A DNA stretch of 62,605 nucleotides, from positions 1 to 62,605 of IMG/VR virus record IMGVR_UViG_3300048110_000198; one strand, given 5' to 3'. Positions 1 through 9,797 of the stretch are shown here, in pieces. A program made the position numbers and the translations under genes. Source of the stretch: a virus. The notes under the pieces are model-generated. The model did not search any database. It was given only the letters and a program-made list of their open reading frames with translations, and was not told where the DNA came from. The number at the start of each line of letters is the position of its first letter. Within the stretch, counting starts at the first letter, position 1.

Positions 1-715
1 GTTCAAACTTTTTCCATAACTCTATCACATCTTTCGATTTATATTTTAACTTTGAAAGATTTGTATTATACGATATATTAATATCAGTTCTACCTATTTC
101 TATCAAGTGTTCTAATATCTTGTAATGTTCATCCATAATAAGTGGTTCGCCACCAGCAAAGTATATTTGTTCAACAGTATCTATCCATTGGTTCATATCA
201 TCCCACAATTCAGTGATCGTATCTTTCACACGAAAGATTTTTGATTCTTTAGATGACCATCTACCTTGTGCAATTGCATCATCATACCACAATGAACTAA
301 ATTCTGGACCACATGACCTACATTTAAAGTTACAAATATTCGAAAACCTAATATCCATATAAGACATAAACACATCGTCTACACTACCATCTCTATTAGT
401 CAACTCTTTACGTTCGATATGATGCGAAAATGACTTGTTTGTATTCATCCGCATAGAAACTCCATTATTCTCTTCTATATCGTAACACTTTTTACAACCT
501 TCTGTTGGTTTATCATCTAGCATATTCTTACGCATGGTGCACATTTTTTCAGAGTTCCAAAGCTCTTTGAAACTCTTTTCATTTGTGTTACCTACTTTAT
601 ATTCATATGTCGATAGACAACACGGATAGGTATTACCATTCGCCCATACATGCATATGGATCCACGGTAATACACAGAAATGTTTTCCTGTATCGAATTT
701 TTGTTGCTTACTCAT
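1..715 (-). CDS. Radical SAM protein with N-terminal twitch domain (partial, 3' end outside window)
   Basis: The gene enters from the left edge; only its first 238 codons are here. The N-terminus has the twitch-type cysteines seen in its four neighbours: C14 in FCVLPW, C32-C33 in YPCC, then a CKKC pair. The radical SAM core follows, with the cluster motif CNFKCRSC near residue 128 and GGEP near residue 188. Radical SAM enzymes bind a 4Fe-4S cluster through CxxxCxxC and make a 5'-deoxyadenosyl radical; the substrate here is unknown. The start ATG at 715 overlaps the stop of the upstream radical SAM gene by 8 bases (ATGAGTAA), so the two are translationally coupled. It is the last visible gene of a 9.5-kb minus-strand operon. 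The family call is firm; the function is not. Confidence 0.88.
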   Translation of the reverse strand, partial: MSKQQKFDTGKHFCVLPWIHMHVWANGNTYPCCLSTYEYKVGNTNEKSFKELWNSEKMCTMRKNMLDDKPTEGCKKCYDIEENNGVSMRMNTNKSFSHHIERKELTNRDGSVDDVFMSYMDIRFSNICNFKCRSCGPEFSSLWYDDAIAQGRWSSKESKIFRVKDTITELWDDMNQWIDTVEQIYFAGGEPLIMDEHYKILEHLIEIGRTDINISYNTNLSKLKYKSKDVIELWKKFE

Positions 716-1958
716 TCTCAATCCAGTGAGGTTTGAATATTTCCCATAGTTCTGGGAATGTCTCACTGAAATTCTCACGTCTATATTTGTCAGCCCTATT
801 TGTTTCACGGACAAACGCATTCCAATCAGTGTCTTTTGATCTCGTCTTAACTTGATTTACTAATGGAGAAATCTCTTCATTGAATGTTTTTTCATCCCAT
901 TTAGGAAGTCCATATTTTTCTGGATTGATTATCTTGTCCAGGTACTGTTGCTTGATAGATTCTGGCATACAATTACTACTATAGAAGCTAGGGTAATGTA
1001 CTACATTATTGAATATCTTAAATTCTTTTCCTTTTGACTTAGATTCTGGATAAGTATCTCTGATTATTTGATGCATCTCTCTTATGTAATACATATTAAT
1101 TTGACTTAATGTAACTGTTATTCCCATAATGAATCTAGGATTTGAAATCATCAATTCAAAGAATTTATTTAAATTTTGTTCGACATTCGCCCAATTATTA
1201 CCATGACGCAAATAATCAAAATGTTCTCCGAATCCATCAATACTAAACTGTATTCCCAAGAAGTTAAAATTATCAAGAATTTTGTTTATTAATTTTTCGT
1301 TAAATATAGTACCATTTGAACTCATAGATATACTAATGTTCTTACTACTACCATTTGCAATTAATCGATCAATGAGAACTTCAAACTCTTTCATAAAGAA
1401 TGGTTCACCTCCCATGATTTCTAATCTAGCTACAGTCTTGCTCCACTCTTCGAAATCTTCCCAGAACTTACTGCCTATTTGTTGTTTATTAGTTGTTATG
1501 TTATTGAACGTTGCAGAATCTTCTCCAGTACTATCTTTATATTCTTTGATCCATTTTGTACTACAATACGGACTACATGTTCTACATTTTAGATTACATA
1601 TGTTACCAACGCCCAGTTGAATATCTTTCAAGAAGGTAGGTTCTGAATCATAATCAATTTTACCATGTAACTTTTCTGCTAATGTATTTTCATACATACG
1701 CTTACTATTTTTTCCGTTATTCTCATCGATCCAACATGTCTGACAATTTTTAGGCTGTTTACCCATTCTCATTTGCGCTCGTATATCACGCATACTTGAA
1801 CTGTTCATAATTGTAGTGAAACTATGATTCATTACATCAAGAAATTCACCATTGTCATCAATTTCATCTTTAGCAATACAACAACTGCGTACTCTACCAG
1901 TGGTATGTATACTAGTATGGATCCATGGCAATGAACATTTCACATCTTTTTGCATCAT
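708..1958 (-). CDS. Twitch-domain radical SAM protein
   Basis: A 416-residue member of the tandem radical SAM set. Twitch-type cysteines are C8 (CSLPW), C26-C27, C72 and C75. The radical SAM cluster motif is CNLKCRTC (C121, C125, C128), followed by MGGEPFF at about 182-188. A C-terminal NFSETFPE motif is shared with two neighbours. The N-terminal cysteine set probably holds a second iron-sulfur cluster, as in proteins annotated as twitch-domain radical SAM. Those twitch clusters often contact the substrate, which is commonly a peptide in SPASM/twitch enzymes, but nothing here identifies it. The ATG at 1958 overlaps the previous gene's TGA by 4 bases; a second ATG follows directly. Confidence 0.9.
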   Translation of the reverse strand: MMQKDVKCSLPWIHTSIHTTGRVRSCCIAKDEIDDNGEFLDVMNHSFTTIMNSSSMRDIRAQMRMGKQPKNCQTCWIDENNGKNSKRMYENTLAEKLHGKIDYDSEPTFLKDIQLGVGNICNLKCRTCSPYCSTKWIKEYKDSTGEDSATFNNITTNKQQIGSKFWEDFEEWSKTVARLEIMGGEPFFMKEFEVLIDRLIANGSSKNISISMSSNGTIFNEKLINKILDNFNFLGIQFSIDGFGEHFDYLRHGNNWANVEQNLNKFFELMISNPRFIMGITVTLSQINMYYIREMHQIIRDTYPESKSKGKEFKIFNNVVHYPSFYSSNCMPESIKQQYLDKIINPEKYGLPKWDEKTFNEEISPLVNQVKTRSKDTDWNAFVRETNRADKYRRENFSETFPELWEIFKPHWIENE

Positions 1959-3364
1959 ACTTCTCCTACTACTCTATCAAATCGTGTCCACCAAAGCCAT
2001 AGTTCAAAATCTAACTTATAGATATCTTCTAAGCGATATTGGTCTTGTCTAATTCTATCAAGTTGGTCTTGGTAACCTTTACCATGCTTAAACTTTTCTA
2101 TATATGTGTCTGGCCATTGTTCTGCAAATGTAGGACGCTTTTTCATTTCACGTAATGTATTGATTAGTGATGCCTGTTTACCAGTTGCAATAGGTTCCAT
2201 ATACTCTAGTAACTCATTAATCTTTCTGTCTAAGATTTTTCTAGGCCATGCAAATGGTGACATAACAATATCAGGATGAAACGCAAACATAATCTTTGTT
2301 TCCATACGTACATCTAGCTCTAGTGATAAGTCAAATAAATCTTTTAGTGAGAACATACCCGGACCAGTGATAGTCAAGTCAAATAACATTTTGTGTTTAC
2401 CGCCAGGTGCTGCTAGTCCAGTCTTGAAGTTCTCTAACCACTCTTCCCATACTATACCTTTGCGGATGAACTCTACAATATCACCAGTGCCATCGATTGA
2501 TGCACACATAAGCCAGTCTTTAAACTGCGGAAGATAATCGAATAGATGTTTTCCCTTGAAATCGATACGTGATAGATTAGAGTTATAGCGCAAATGACAA
2601 TTCTTTGCAGAACCGTTATTGACCATTTCTTCTAATGCCCACCAATGCATATCGTACATTAGCGGCTCGCCGCCCACCCAATAAATTTCTTCCACGATAC
2701 CATCAGAGATTGCTTTCTTAAATTCTGGTTCAGCAACATCTCTCTGGAACTTTTGCATCTTCTGTTTAACAGTTGGTTGCATAAAAGGTTGATTCTCAAC
2801 TGACCATAGACCATGTTTTTTCTTTTCAGCTTCCCACGCACTTGATAATTGCTCTCCGCACATGCGACACTTAAAGTTACATAAGTTTGAATAACGATAA
2901 TCAAACGAGATCGTAGGCATAGTTGTATGCCCATCATCATCTGTCTTATCAAACGCTTCTTGGATCTTATCTTTAAATAGAACACCAGTAAACCATTTGC
3001 GATATGAACTTAGAGATAGAGTGTCATCATTACATACATCACATTGTGGGATACGTTCTCCAGCCATTAACTTCTTACGAATGTCTTTCATATAAGGAGA
3101 GTTCCAATGTTCTTCTAGTGTCATCGGATTGAAGTCATCAGCATCAGTTTTAGAATCAGTTACCTCGCCGTAACGTTCATCATTTGATGCATCAATGTAC
3201 TGTTTCTGAAATGAATGTTCTTCACGTGATGCGCAACATAGTCTACGTTCACCTTGCGGTGAGATATAAGTATGTGACCAAGGTGCCATACAGAAGACTT
3301 TGTTTTCACTTTCTTCTGCACAACTTGCATCATCTTTCCATATCGGAATAATTTTATTTGTCAT
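1955..3364 (-). CDS. Twitch-domain radical SAM protein
   Basis: 469 residues. N-terminal cysteines are C25 (FCMAPW), C43-C44, C108 and C111. The radical SAM motif is CNFKCRMC (C162, C166, C169) and GGEPLMYD lies at 231-238. The CMAPW/CC/CDVC pattern puts it in the same subgroup as the two genes downstream of it, not with the two upstream, which have CHHPP or CYHPP in place of CC. It has a longer acidic insert (residues 55-80) between the CC pair and the WNS..M..IR segment. It is separated from the upstream gene by 23 bases and overlaps the downstream one by 4. Substrate unknown. Confidence 0.9.
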   Translation of the reverse strand: MTNKIIPIWKDDASCAEESENKVFCMAPWSHTYISPQGERRLCCASREEHSFQKQYIDASNDERYGEVTDSKTDADDFNPMTLEEHWNSPYMKDIRKKLMAGERIPQCDVCNDDTLSLSSYRKWFTGVLFKDKIQEAFDKTDDDGHTTMPTISFDYRYSNLCNFKCRMCGEQLSSAWEAEKKKHGLWSVENQPFMQPTVKQKMQKFQRDVAEPEFKKAISDGIVEEIYWVGGEPLMYDMHWWALEEMVNNGSAKNCHLRYNSNLSRIDFKGKHLFDYLPQFKDWLMCASIDGTGDIVEFIRKGIVWEEWLENFKTGLAAPGGKHKMLFDLTITGPGMFSLKDLFDLSLELDVRMETKIMFAFHPDIVMSPFAWPRKILDRKINELLEYMEPIATGKQASLINTLREMKKRPTFAEQWPDTYIEKFKHGKGYQDQLDRIRQDQYRLEDIYKLDFELWLWWTRFDRVVGEV

Positions 3365-3387
3365 ATTATAGATGCCTACTCATAAGT

Positions 3388-4962
3388 TTAATCTACTTTT
3401 ACACCACCAAGAGCATCATTTTCTGTATCCCAGCCGCCTACTTTTATCTTCTGTTCATGTTCATCATCACCAGTACTATATGCATCAGTTGTTGCAGGAT
3501 CGCCGCCTCGTAAAAGGTCTCCTTCAACTGCTAAGTTTGCACTAGACAAAACAAATGTTTTAGACTTAATTTCGTCTGCTGATGGAACGTCTGCTTCAAG
3601 CGTTTTATACCATTCTGCGATGGGTCCAGGGAATGTTTCAACAAAGTTCTTATTGCGTCTTACATCGAACTGTGTAAAGAATGCTTTGAAATCATGATAC
3701 AATTTATCTTGATCTGCTGTATTCTTATGTGGAGTTTTAACAATATCAAGATAGTCTATTAGTCTTTGTAAACTTGCTCTTTCACCTTCGTTAAGTTTGC
3801 CACCGTTGAGGAAGTGCCATGCTGATAACTTATTTTTATAATATGTTTTTACTTTCTCAGGTAGTATTGCCGCACTCTGGAATGATGGGAAGCGTAAAAT
3901 GTTTAGAGTCATAGTTGGCGCTCGTTCTCCATATTCTTTTCTAAGTTGTAACATCTCGTCCATGAACTCTGTAATAGTAGTCAAGCATAATGAATTAATT
4001 GTCATCATCATATGTAACTTCTGTACATTAGATTCTTTAAGAACACGGTGAATACTATTCATCCATAGATCATAATCTAGTCCATCACGTATATACTCAG
4101 CTTGTGTTTTTGCTGCTTCCATCGATGTGTAAATTTCAAAGTTCGGAACGTGCCAAGACTTTTCAATTAGCTTGTCTAATACTTTAGGAGTTTGTGGTGA
4201 TAAGTTACTATTAATAGCAAATCTCATATCACGGGCACGATCTGGATTCTTTTCAAACCAATCAAACAACTTCCAAGTTCCTGTATGCATGATAGGTTCA
4301 CCACCAGTAATACGAATTTCTTCTAAGTTGTCGGCAAGATCACTTTCCCACCATTCATGGAATGCTTTGATGAATGGATTGTCTTCTGCTTTTCTTGCTG
4401 CTGGTTCTGCCCATGGAGCTGTATCGACAAAGTGGCCTCTACCATCTGACTTGATATTTTGATAAGCGCCATAGTCATTGATATCTTTGACCCATGCAGT
4501 TGAGAATGCTGGGTTACAGTAAGTACATTTTAGATTACATGCTCTATCAAATGAAATTTCAAGTGTACGTAGTTGTACATTTTCATCCCATGGCATTTCC
4601 ATACTAGCATCTAAGTCTTCATCTTTGAAGATTTCAGTTTTGAATACACGGTCAGAGATATGATCTTTTCCCATGTCTTCAACTTTCCAACAATATTCAC
4701 ATTCTGCTGGACGCTTACCTTCCTGCATTTGCTTACGCATAAGTTTCTTATGCTTTGTGTTGTGAATTGCAGTTGGATTATCTTTCAATTCTTCAAGTGG
4801 AATCCAATGTCCTGGCGGGTGGTGACAACTGGCAGTTTGACCATGCCCTAACCAGATAGTAGCATTAAACCATTTTGCACCACAATAACTTTCGCTCTTA
4901 TTATCAATCATACGTGCTTTATACGCATGAAGAGTTTCAGCTTCCCAATGTTTACGACCCAT
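3388..4962 (-). CDS. Twitch-type radical SAM protein, CHHPP subtype
   Basis: 524 residues from the start chosen here. The reading frame is open back to an ATG at 4992, but the ATG at 4962 has an AAGAGG ribosome site about 8 bases upstream and leaves only an 11-base overlap with the previous gene. From this start the N-terminal cysteines are C27, C46 (in SCHHPP), C88 and C91; the radical SAM cysteines are C142, C146 and C149 (CNLKCTYC), with GGEP downstream. The C-terminal NFVETFPG motif matches its neighbours. Beyond it is a roughly 70-residue acidic, glycine-containing tail that the paralogs lack. The CHHPPxHxIPLxEL segment defines a subtype shared with the gene upstream. Confidence 0.88.
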   Translation of the reverse strand: MGRKHWEAETLHAYKARMIDNKSESYCGAKWFNATIWLGHGQTASCHHPPGHWIPLEELKDNPTAIHNTKHKKLMRKQMQEGKRPAECEYCWKVEDMGKDHISDRVFKTEIFKDEDLDASMEMPWDENVQLRTLEISFDRACNLKCTYCNPAFSTAWVKDINDYGAYQNIKSDGRGHFVDTAPWAEPAARKAEDNPFIKAFHEWWESDLADNLEEIRITGGEPIMHTGTWKLFDWFEKNPDRARDMRFAINSNLSPQTPKVLDKLIEKSWHVPNFEIYTSMEAAKTQAEYIRDGLDYDLWMNSIHRVLKESNVQKLHMMMTINSLCLTTITEFMDEMLQLRKEYGERAPTMTLNILRFPSFQSAAILPEKVKTYYKNKLSAWHFLNGGKLNEGERASLQRLIDYLDIVKTPHKNTADQDKLYHDFKAFFTQFDVRRNKNFVETFPGPIAEWYKTLEADVPSADEIKSKTFVLSSANLAVEGDLLRGGDPATTDAYSTGDDEHEQKIKVGGWDTENDALGGVKVD

Positions 4963-6520
4963 ATTTTGCCTCTTTTTCTTCTTTTGCTTCATTCCAGAAG
5001 TCTGTCATTTCAGGAAATGTTTCTAAGAAATTTAGTCCTCTGCGCTTATCATACTCAGTGAAATAATCATAGAAACGAATTAACCTGTCACTTAATTCAT
5101 TGTCACTCATATTTAGTCCTTCTTTAGCCCATGCTAAATCTCTTTCGAGTTTTAGAACTTCATAATTCTTAAAGCCTGTATACTTGCGACCATACAAATC
5201 ATTTGGTAATACATTTGCTTTCATGTAGTCAATATTCTGTTGAATAGTATCAAGCATAATAGGGTCTGCTAACTGAATAGTCATCCAGTCTGGATAACGA
5301 AGGTATGGAATATCAAACCATACACGCTGTCGTTTTTTTCTTACAAACTCAGGATGCTTAAATCCATTTCGGTCGGGAGGCTGAATAACTTTGTCTTCTT
5401 GATTCTCATAGCCAAACTCTTCACGTAGCTTTAGAATCATATCCAAGAAACCACGTAAGTTTGGTATACTTAGGAGAGTAAAAGTGTTAATAAATGAAAT
5501 CTCTGTACCATCTGTTTCAGATAATACTCGACGGCAATTTTCATACATCGTATCAAAATCAAGACCATCACGCAGATATTCAGCCTGTTTCCCAACACTG
5601 TCTACACTTACATATAAACTAAAATGTTTACATGCTGGTGCAACATACCAGTGATTGCCGCTATCAGGATTGAAACGTTCTGGATCTTCCCAAACACGGA
5701 CTTCTTCTAACTTCTTAATCTTATCAATGAACTTATCCATCAACGCAGGTTGTGGCGGTGCCATGTTAGACGTAATACTCAAGTCTAAGAATGCATTTGG
5801 ATTTTCATTGACGTAATCTAATACTTTGAACGTATTCTTATCCATGAGAGGTTCACCGCCTGTCATACGAAATACTTTCAAGTCTTTATATGTTTCTGGA
5901 AACCACTTCCAGAATGCTTCGATATATGGATTATCTTTACGTGCAACTTCAAGTGGCATCATGCCAGTCTTACGTAAGTAATCAATATCATTATGTCCAG
6001 TACCATTTGAGAAGCGGAAGCCACCATGCTTCTTAATATCATCTTCCCATGCTGTACTAAGATGCGGAGAACAATAAGAACACTTTAAGTTACACGCTTG
6101 ATTGAAGTTTACTTCAACATAACGTGGCTTGATATCGTGATCCCATGGTTGAGTTACTACTTCGTCCCATGCTTCTTTAACCCACCATTCACTTGAACGA
6201 TAGTGTCTGTCACTCAGTCTTCCTTCTTTAGGAGCATTGGGTGCGTCTTCTACGTTCCAGCAGTATTGACAACCTTCAGGTCGTTGTCCCTCTTTCATCT
6301 GCTTGCGTTCTTGTAGTTTGAACTGTGTGTTATGAAGAGCGTTAGGGTTCTTCTTTAGTTCATCTAGTGGAATAGCATGTGTAGGTGGGTGATAACAACT
6401 ATGTGTACGACCTTGAGGCAGATGCAAACTTACTTGCAACCACTTCGCCATACACATTGAAGGTGATAGTGCGTTTAATTTCTGACGTGTAGCTTGCGCA
6501 TCATCATCGTAGTTCGACAT
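4952..6520 (-). CDS. Twitch-type radical SAM protein, CYHPP subtype
   Basis: 522 residues, first of the five radical SAM genes in the operon. N-terminal cysteines are C23 (MCMAKW), C42 (SCYHPP), C84 and C87; the radical SAM motif is CNLKCSYC (C143, C147, C150), followed by MTGGEPLM. The C-terminus has NFLETFPE. It is the closest paralog of the next gene: both have HxIPLxELKxNPxAxHNT after the CxHPP motif. The start overlaps the glycosyltransferase stop as TAATG, so translation is coupled. A shared polypeptide substrate with the glycosyltransferases is an attractive guess, but no candidate precursor is obvious. Confidence 0.9.
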   Translation of the reverse strand: MSNYDDDAQATRQKLNALSPSMCMAKWLQVSLHLPQGRTHSCYHPPTHAIPLDELKKNPNALHNTQFKLQERKQMKEGQRPEGCQYCWNVEDAPNAPKEGRLSDRHYRSSEWWVKEAWDEVVTQPWDHDIKPRYVEVNFNQACNLKCSYCSPHLSTAWEDDIKKHGGFRFSNGTGHNDIDYLRKTGMMPLEVARKDNPYIEAFWKWFPETYKDLKVFRMTGGEPLMDKNTFKVLDYVNENPNAFLDLSITSNMAPPQPALMDKFIDKIKKLEEVRVWEDPERFNPDSGNHWYVAPACKHFSLYVSVDSVGKQAEYLRDGLDFDTMYENCRRVLSETDGTEISFINTFTLLSIPNLRGFLDMILKLREEFGYENQEDKVIQPPDRNGFKHPEFVRKKRQRVWFDIPYLRYPDWMTIQLADPIMLDTIQQNIDYMKANVLPNDLYGRKYTGFKNYEVLKLERDLAWAKEGLNMSDNELSDRLIRFYDYFTEYDKRRGLNFLETFPEMTDFWNEAKEEKEAKYGS

Positions 6521-7494
6521 TACTTATCCCAACCAGTTTGTTTCTCTGATGCTAGTGGATTCTTTACTCTTGGTGGATTTGTATAAACACGTTTAAAGAA
6601 TGCTGCTACTTCTGGTGTAGGATCACAAAGTTCCATACCAATCTTGTCAACTAAGATATCACCAATACGCAAACATTCATCAAACAGTTTGTCATAATCC
6701 CATGTTACTTTTGTACTTTCGCATTTCATATCCCCACCTTCGAATTGTGGGAATACTTCGTTCTCAAAATACTCTTTGAACCAATCATAACTAGAAATAT
6801 TCTCTAGTACAAAATCATCGTTCAAGTTCATATCATAACAGCCTAAACGTGCGCCGAATAATGCCCAGATACCATTCTCTACATCTGACCCAATATTACA
6901 CCATGTGATTAAACGCTCATAATTCTTAGGCCAGATACGCTTCTTAAAGTCTTCTACCGGAACTTTCTTGCCTTCATCAAGTGACATCTTAGCGCCTTCA
7001 CGGTATCCAGCACGAAATGCTTGAAACGGTGAACCTGCATTATACACAAGTGAGTACACATTGTTCATCTGAATATAGTTCAAATCCCAACAGAAGTCAA
7101 CCTTTTTTGTTTCGTCTTCCGCATTTTCATGTGTTCTCATATCTAACACAAGTTGCACAGGCCAACATTTAATGCCGCCATTACCATATACTAATCCGTT
7201 TACAACATTCTTTGCTGACCACGAAATAACAGAATTAGCTAAGTCTGTGTCTTCTGGGAATGTTATTTCTAAATCAAAGAACTTTTCGTCTACGATATTA
7301 TCACCATCGATTGTGATAAATCTATCAGTGTCGCTTTGTCTTGCACATTCTTTGTGTGCGTTGTCAAATCCTTTGACTCCATCTACACGTTTTGCAAACG
7401 GAAACTTCTGTAAGATATCTGCCCAATGCTTTTCTTTATTCGGTTCATCATAACTTAGATAAAATACATCTAAATCGCCAATTTGTAGTTTCAT
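6520..7494 (-). CDS. Probable glycosyltransferase (GT-A type)
   Basis: 324 residues. The N-terminus FYLSYDEP followed by a predicted Rossmann-like region and ITIDGDN (D63-G-D65) fits a GT-A fold, where the DxD acidic pair binds a metal and a nucleotide sugar. The middle has the segments MNNVYS and SPFQAFRAGYREG, which I associate with phage glycosyltransferases. No signal peptide or membrane segment is visible, so it should act in the cytoplasm. It is coupled to the first radical SAM gene by a TAATG overlap and lies 4 bases from the upstream unknown gene. Donor and acceptor are unknown; surface sugars, DNA or virion proteins are all possible. Confidence 0.65.
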   Translation of the reverse strand: MKLQIGDLDVFYLSYDEPNKEKHWADILQKFPFAKRVDGVKGFDNAHKECARQSDTDRFITIDGDNIVDEKFFDLEITFPEDTDLANSVISWSAKNVVNGLVYGNGGIKCWPVQLVLDMRTHENAEDETKKVDFCWDLNYIQMNNVYSLVYNAGSPFQAFRAGYREGAKMSLDEGKKVPVEDFKKRIWPKNYERLITWCNIGSDVENGIWALFGARLGCYDMNLNDDFVLENISSYDWFKEYFENEVFPQFEGGDMKCESTKVTWDYDKLFDECLRIGDILVDKIGMELCDPTPEVAAFFKRVYTNPPRVKNPLASEKQTGWDK

Positions 7495-7498
7495 TATA

Positions 7499-8077
7499 TT
7501 AATCTCTCCTTAAAGTATAACTATCAAAGTACTTACGAGTGTAAACACTTATATCGTATTTATAGTCGTAGTTAATAGTCACTTTCTCGCCACTCAATAA
7601 ATCGCTAAATTTAACTAATTGTGTACTGATTATAAACTCCGGTCTGTCTTTATGTGTGATAAAGAAAGGGTGCATGTCTGTTCCAGCAACAATTACGTTT
7701 TGATTCTTATCTATATTTGATTTTAGTACTAATTCATCACTCGCACTTATGATTATTGCATCATCTGTTAGTTCAACGATAATATCACCATAGATTGAAG
7801 GGGAAATTCTTGTTATTTGACTTTCAGCACTGCGCTGTTTTAAATTTACTTTTCTCTTTACAATATCATATACCAATGGGTTATCAGAACGTTTCACAGT
7901 AAAGTCTGTAAATTTTTCAGTACCCTCTACTAATGGTAGAACATCTTGTAGTTCAAAGTAAGCAAACATATCACTGTCTTCTTCTGATCTTCTATTGGTG
8001 ATAGTAGTAATCATACCATTATTATCAAAATATACAAAACGTGCAGTGTTTGTTTTCTCTATTACACTTGTAATCAT
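7499..8077 (-). CDS. Unknown protein in the glycosyltransferase / radical SAM operon
   Basis: 192 residues with no family I recognise. It is beta-rich in appearance, with many alternating hydrophobic and polar residues (for example EFIISTQL, VTINYDYKYDISVY) and no cysteines, so it is not an iron-sulfur protein. No signal peptide or membrane segment is visible. It overlaps the upstream glycosyltransferase by 4 bases and lies 4 bases before the next. Its fixed place between glycosyltransferases suggests an accessory or target-binding role, but that is inference only. Confidence 0.75.
   Translation of the reverse strand: MITSVIEKTNTARFVYFDNNGMITTITNRRSEEDSDMFAYFELQDVLPLVEGTEKFTDFTVKRSDNPLVYDIVKRKVNLKQRSAESQITRISPSIYGDIIVELTDDAIIISASDELVLKSNIDKNQNVIVAGTDMHPFFITHKDRPEFIISTQLVKFSDLLSGEKVTINYDYKYDISVYTRKYFDSYTLRRD
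7557..7564 (-). promoter_or_regulatory. Possible internal T4-type late octamer (TATAAATA)
   Basis: A perfect TATAAATA reads on the minus strand inside the unknown gene. It would start RNA near 7551, about 57 bases before the third glycosyltransferase. This could add late expression of that gene and the radical SAM genes. It lies in coding sequence of AT-rich DNA, so chance is a real alternative. Confidence 0.3.
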
Positions 8078-8931
8078 AGTACTGCCCTTTCATATGTTGC
8101 GATCTTTTCTTGTGTCATCCATTCTTTCTGTACATAATGCACTGGTACACTTTGAATAAAGTTACCGATGCGTACTTCTAAGTTGTCTGACATTTCACTT
8201 GGAATACTCTTAGTCCAAATGTTATCGATCTTTGTCTTCTCAATGTTCTGAACATGCGACTTCATATGCACGAATGTAGGAACATCCTTAATATCATAAT
8301 CGCACGTTTCTTCTTCAATGTCAAGTAGTTTTACAGCTAATGCAAATGCAACATCTGCGCTCATCCAGTTCTGACCGATCCCTTTAAGGAACTTATCATA
8401 ATATACATTCCAATGTGTCATAATAAGTTCAACCATCTTAAAAAACTCGAATGCTGGTCCTGTCTTCTTAAAATATGTAAAGTTGCTATACACATCTGGT
8501 AAGTCCAACTCTGTGAACTTCTTACGATAGAAGTCACTCGTTACATCTTCGCCTCTGAATGTCTTAACGTTTGTACAACACCATACATCTTTCTTTGATA
8601 GATAGTCCCACCAGTGATCTACTGATGATGTGAACACCATATCGCTATCTAAGATAATACTTTCATCAAACGGAGACATGTGTATGTATTTCCACTTATT
8701 ATGTATCTTCCATTTGTCAGTTCCAGCATCATCGTTCCATGGGATATCAACGATATGATCAAAGACCTTACGATGCTTGTCTTGTACAAGTGACTTAGTA
8801 TATTCATCTAAGCATACACAAATAGCATTTTCCTTCTGTGTAGCTTTAAGAGATAATGCTAATGCGTATGTCATTTCTAAGTAATCATGCTCTTCATTAT
8901 TCTGAGCAATTACAATGTAACCTTTACTCAT
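8074..8931 (-). CDS. Probable glycosyltransferase (GT8-like)
   Basis: 285 residues. The start GYIVIAQNNEEHDYLEM and the segment DESIILDSDMVF (D95-S-D97) fit the glycosyltransferase family 8 type, where DxD follows a beta strand and binds metal and sugar nucleotide. A conserved FVHMKSH segment near residue 220 may supply the C-terminal metal-binding histidine of such enzymes. It is paralogous to the gene upstream (shared N-terminal layout and DxD position). It overlaps both neighbours by 4 bases. Substrate unknown. Confidence 0.65.
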   Translation of the reverse strand: MSKGYIVIAQNNEEHDYLEMTYALALSLKATQKENAICVCLDEYTKSLVQDKHRKVFDHIVDIPWNDDAGTDKWKIHNKWKYIHMSPFDESIILDSDMVFTSSVDHWWDYLSKKDVWCCTNVKTFRGEDVTSDFYRKKFTELDLPDVYSNFTYFKKTGPAFEFFKMVELIMTHWNVYYDKFLKGIGQNWMSADVAFALAVKLLDIEEETCDYDIKDVPTFVHMKSHVQNIEKTKIDNIWTKSIPSEMSDNLEVRIGNFIQSVPVHYVQKEWMTQEKIATYERAVL

Positions 8932-9797
8932 AGTGTTTCTCCTAATTCTAACATGGTGTCTACATTGCGCTCAATTGCACGTTTATTCATAATATGTAAA
9001 TCTGTGTTAGTAAAGCGGGAAAGTAAATGATCTTCAACTGATTCTGCTTTTGCGCAATACATGATTACATCTGTTGCATCATTAATTCTAAAGATATCAT
9101 CTAAGTCAAATGAGTTGTTTAGATAATCAATAGGAAGTGATGGCGCTTTGAATGGGACATTACCATTTAAGATATGCAAAGCCATTGCAAATGCAAAATC
9201 ATTTCTGAATAGACTACCAGAACAATTATACAAAGCATAATAGTATTTGTAATTGAATTTGATATGTGTGATTAAGTTAAATAGGTTCTCTGCGAAATCA
9301 CTCTTTCTAAAGAAGAACACAGTTGCCCAACACATTGGAATAGTGAAATCATCAATATAGGAAATATTGCCGCCATGTCTACCAGCGATATCCCTATATT
9401 GATAATTGATCATGAAGTCGTTTTCACTTCCCCACACTTGATCCAGTGTATCACTCATTATAAAGTAATCACAGTCAATGACTAGAGTTTCTTCATAAGG
9501 AGAAAGTTCATACACTTCACTGCGTCCCATGTTTTTGAAAGACGCATATTCAGGACTATTCGCAGTATCTTTGAATAGTCTTGTATTTTCTGGTTGAAAG
9601 TTATCAGAAATAATAGTTCTGTCGAAATACTTTTCAATAAAATCTTCTTGTCCGTCTACTGATTCACTATCTGTTATTAGACAGATTTCATCAAACCCAT
9701 TAAGATTTTTTCTAGCGTATCCTGCACTCGCACAAGCAATCTTTATATAATCAACATATCCATTATTTCTTGCAAAAATAATAATTCCACGTTTCAT
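8928..9797 (-). CDS. Probable glycosyltransferase (GT8-like paralog)
   Basis: 289 residues. MKRGIIIFARNNGYVDYIKIA resembles the start of the next gene, and YEETLVIDCDYF (D108-C-D110) is the DxD site. The central part has hydrophobic strands but no clear membrane segment. It is coupled to the upstream small gene by a 1-base stop/start overlap and to the downstream paralog by 4 bases. As with its paralog, the glycosyltransferase call rests on the N-terminal fold pattern and DxD, not on a recognised subfamily. Confidence 0.6.
   Translation of the reverse strand: MKRGIIIFARNNGYVDYIKIACASAGYARKNLNGFDEICLITDSESVDGQEDFIEKYFDRTIISDNFQPENTRLFKDTANSPEYASFKNMGRSEVYELSPYEETLVIDCDYFIMSDTLDQVWGSENDFMINYQYRDIAGRHGGNISYIDDFTIPMCWATVFFFRKSDFAENLFNLITHIKFNYKYYYALYNCSGSLFRNDFAFAMALHILNGNVPFKAPSLPIDYLNNSFDLDDIFRINDATDVIMYCAKAESVEDHLLSRFTNTDLHIMNKRAIERNVDTMLELGETL

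Noticed and set aside
4963-4992. Upstream start (ATG at 4992) for the fourth radical SAM gene
   Set aside because: It adds a poly-lysine stretch that is the out-of-frame reading of the previous gene's end and lacks a ribosome site, while the ATG at 4962 has one.
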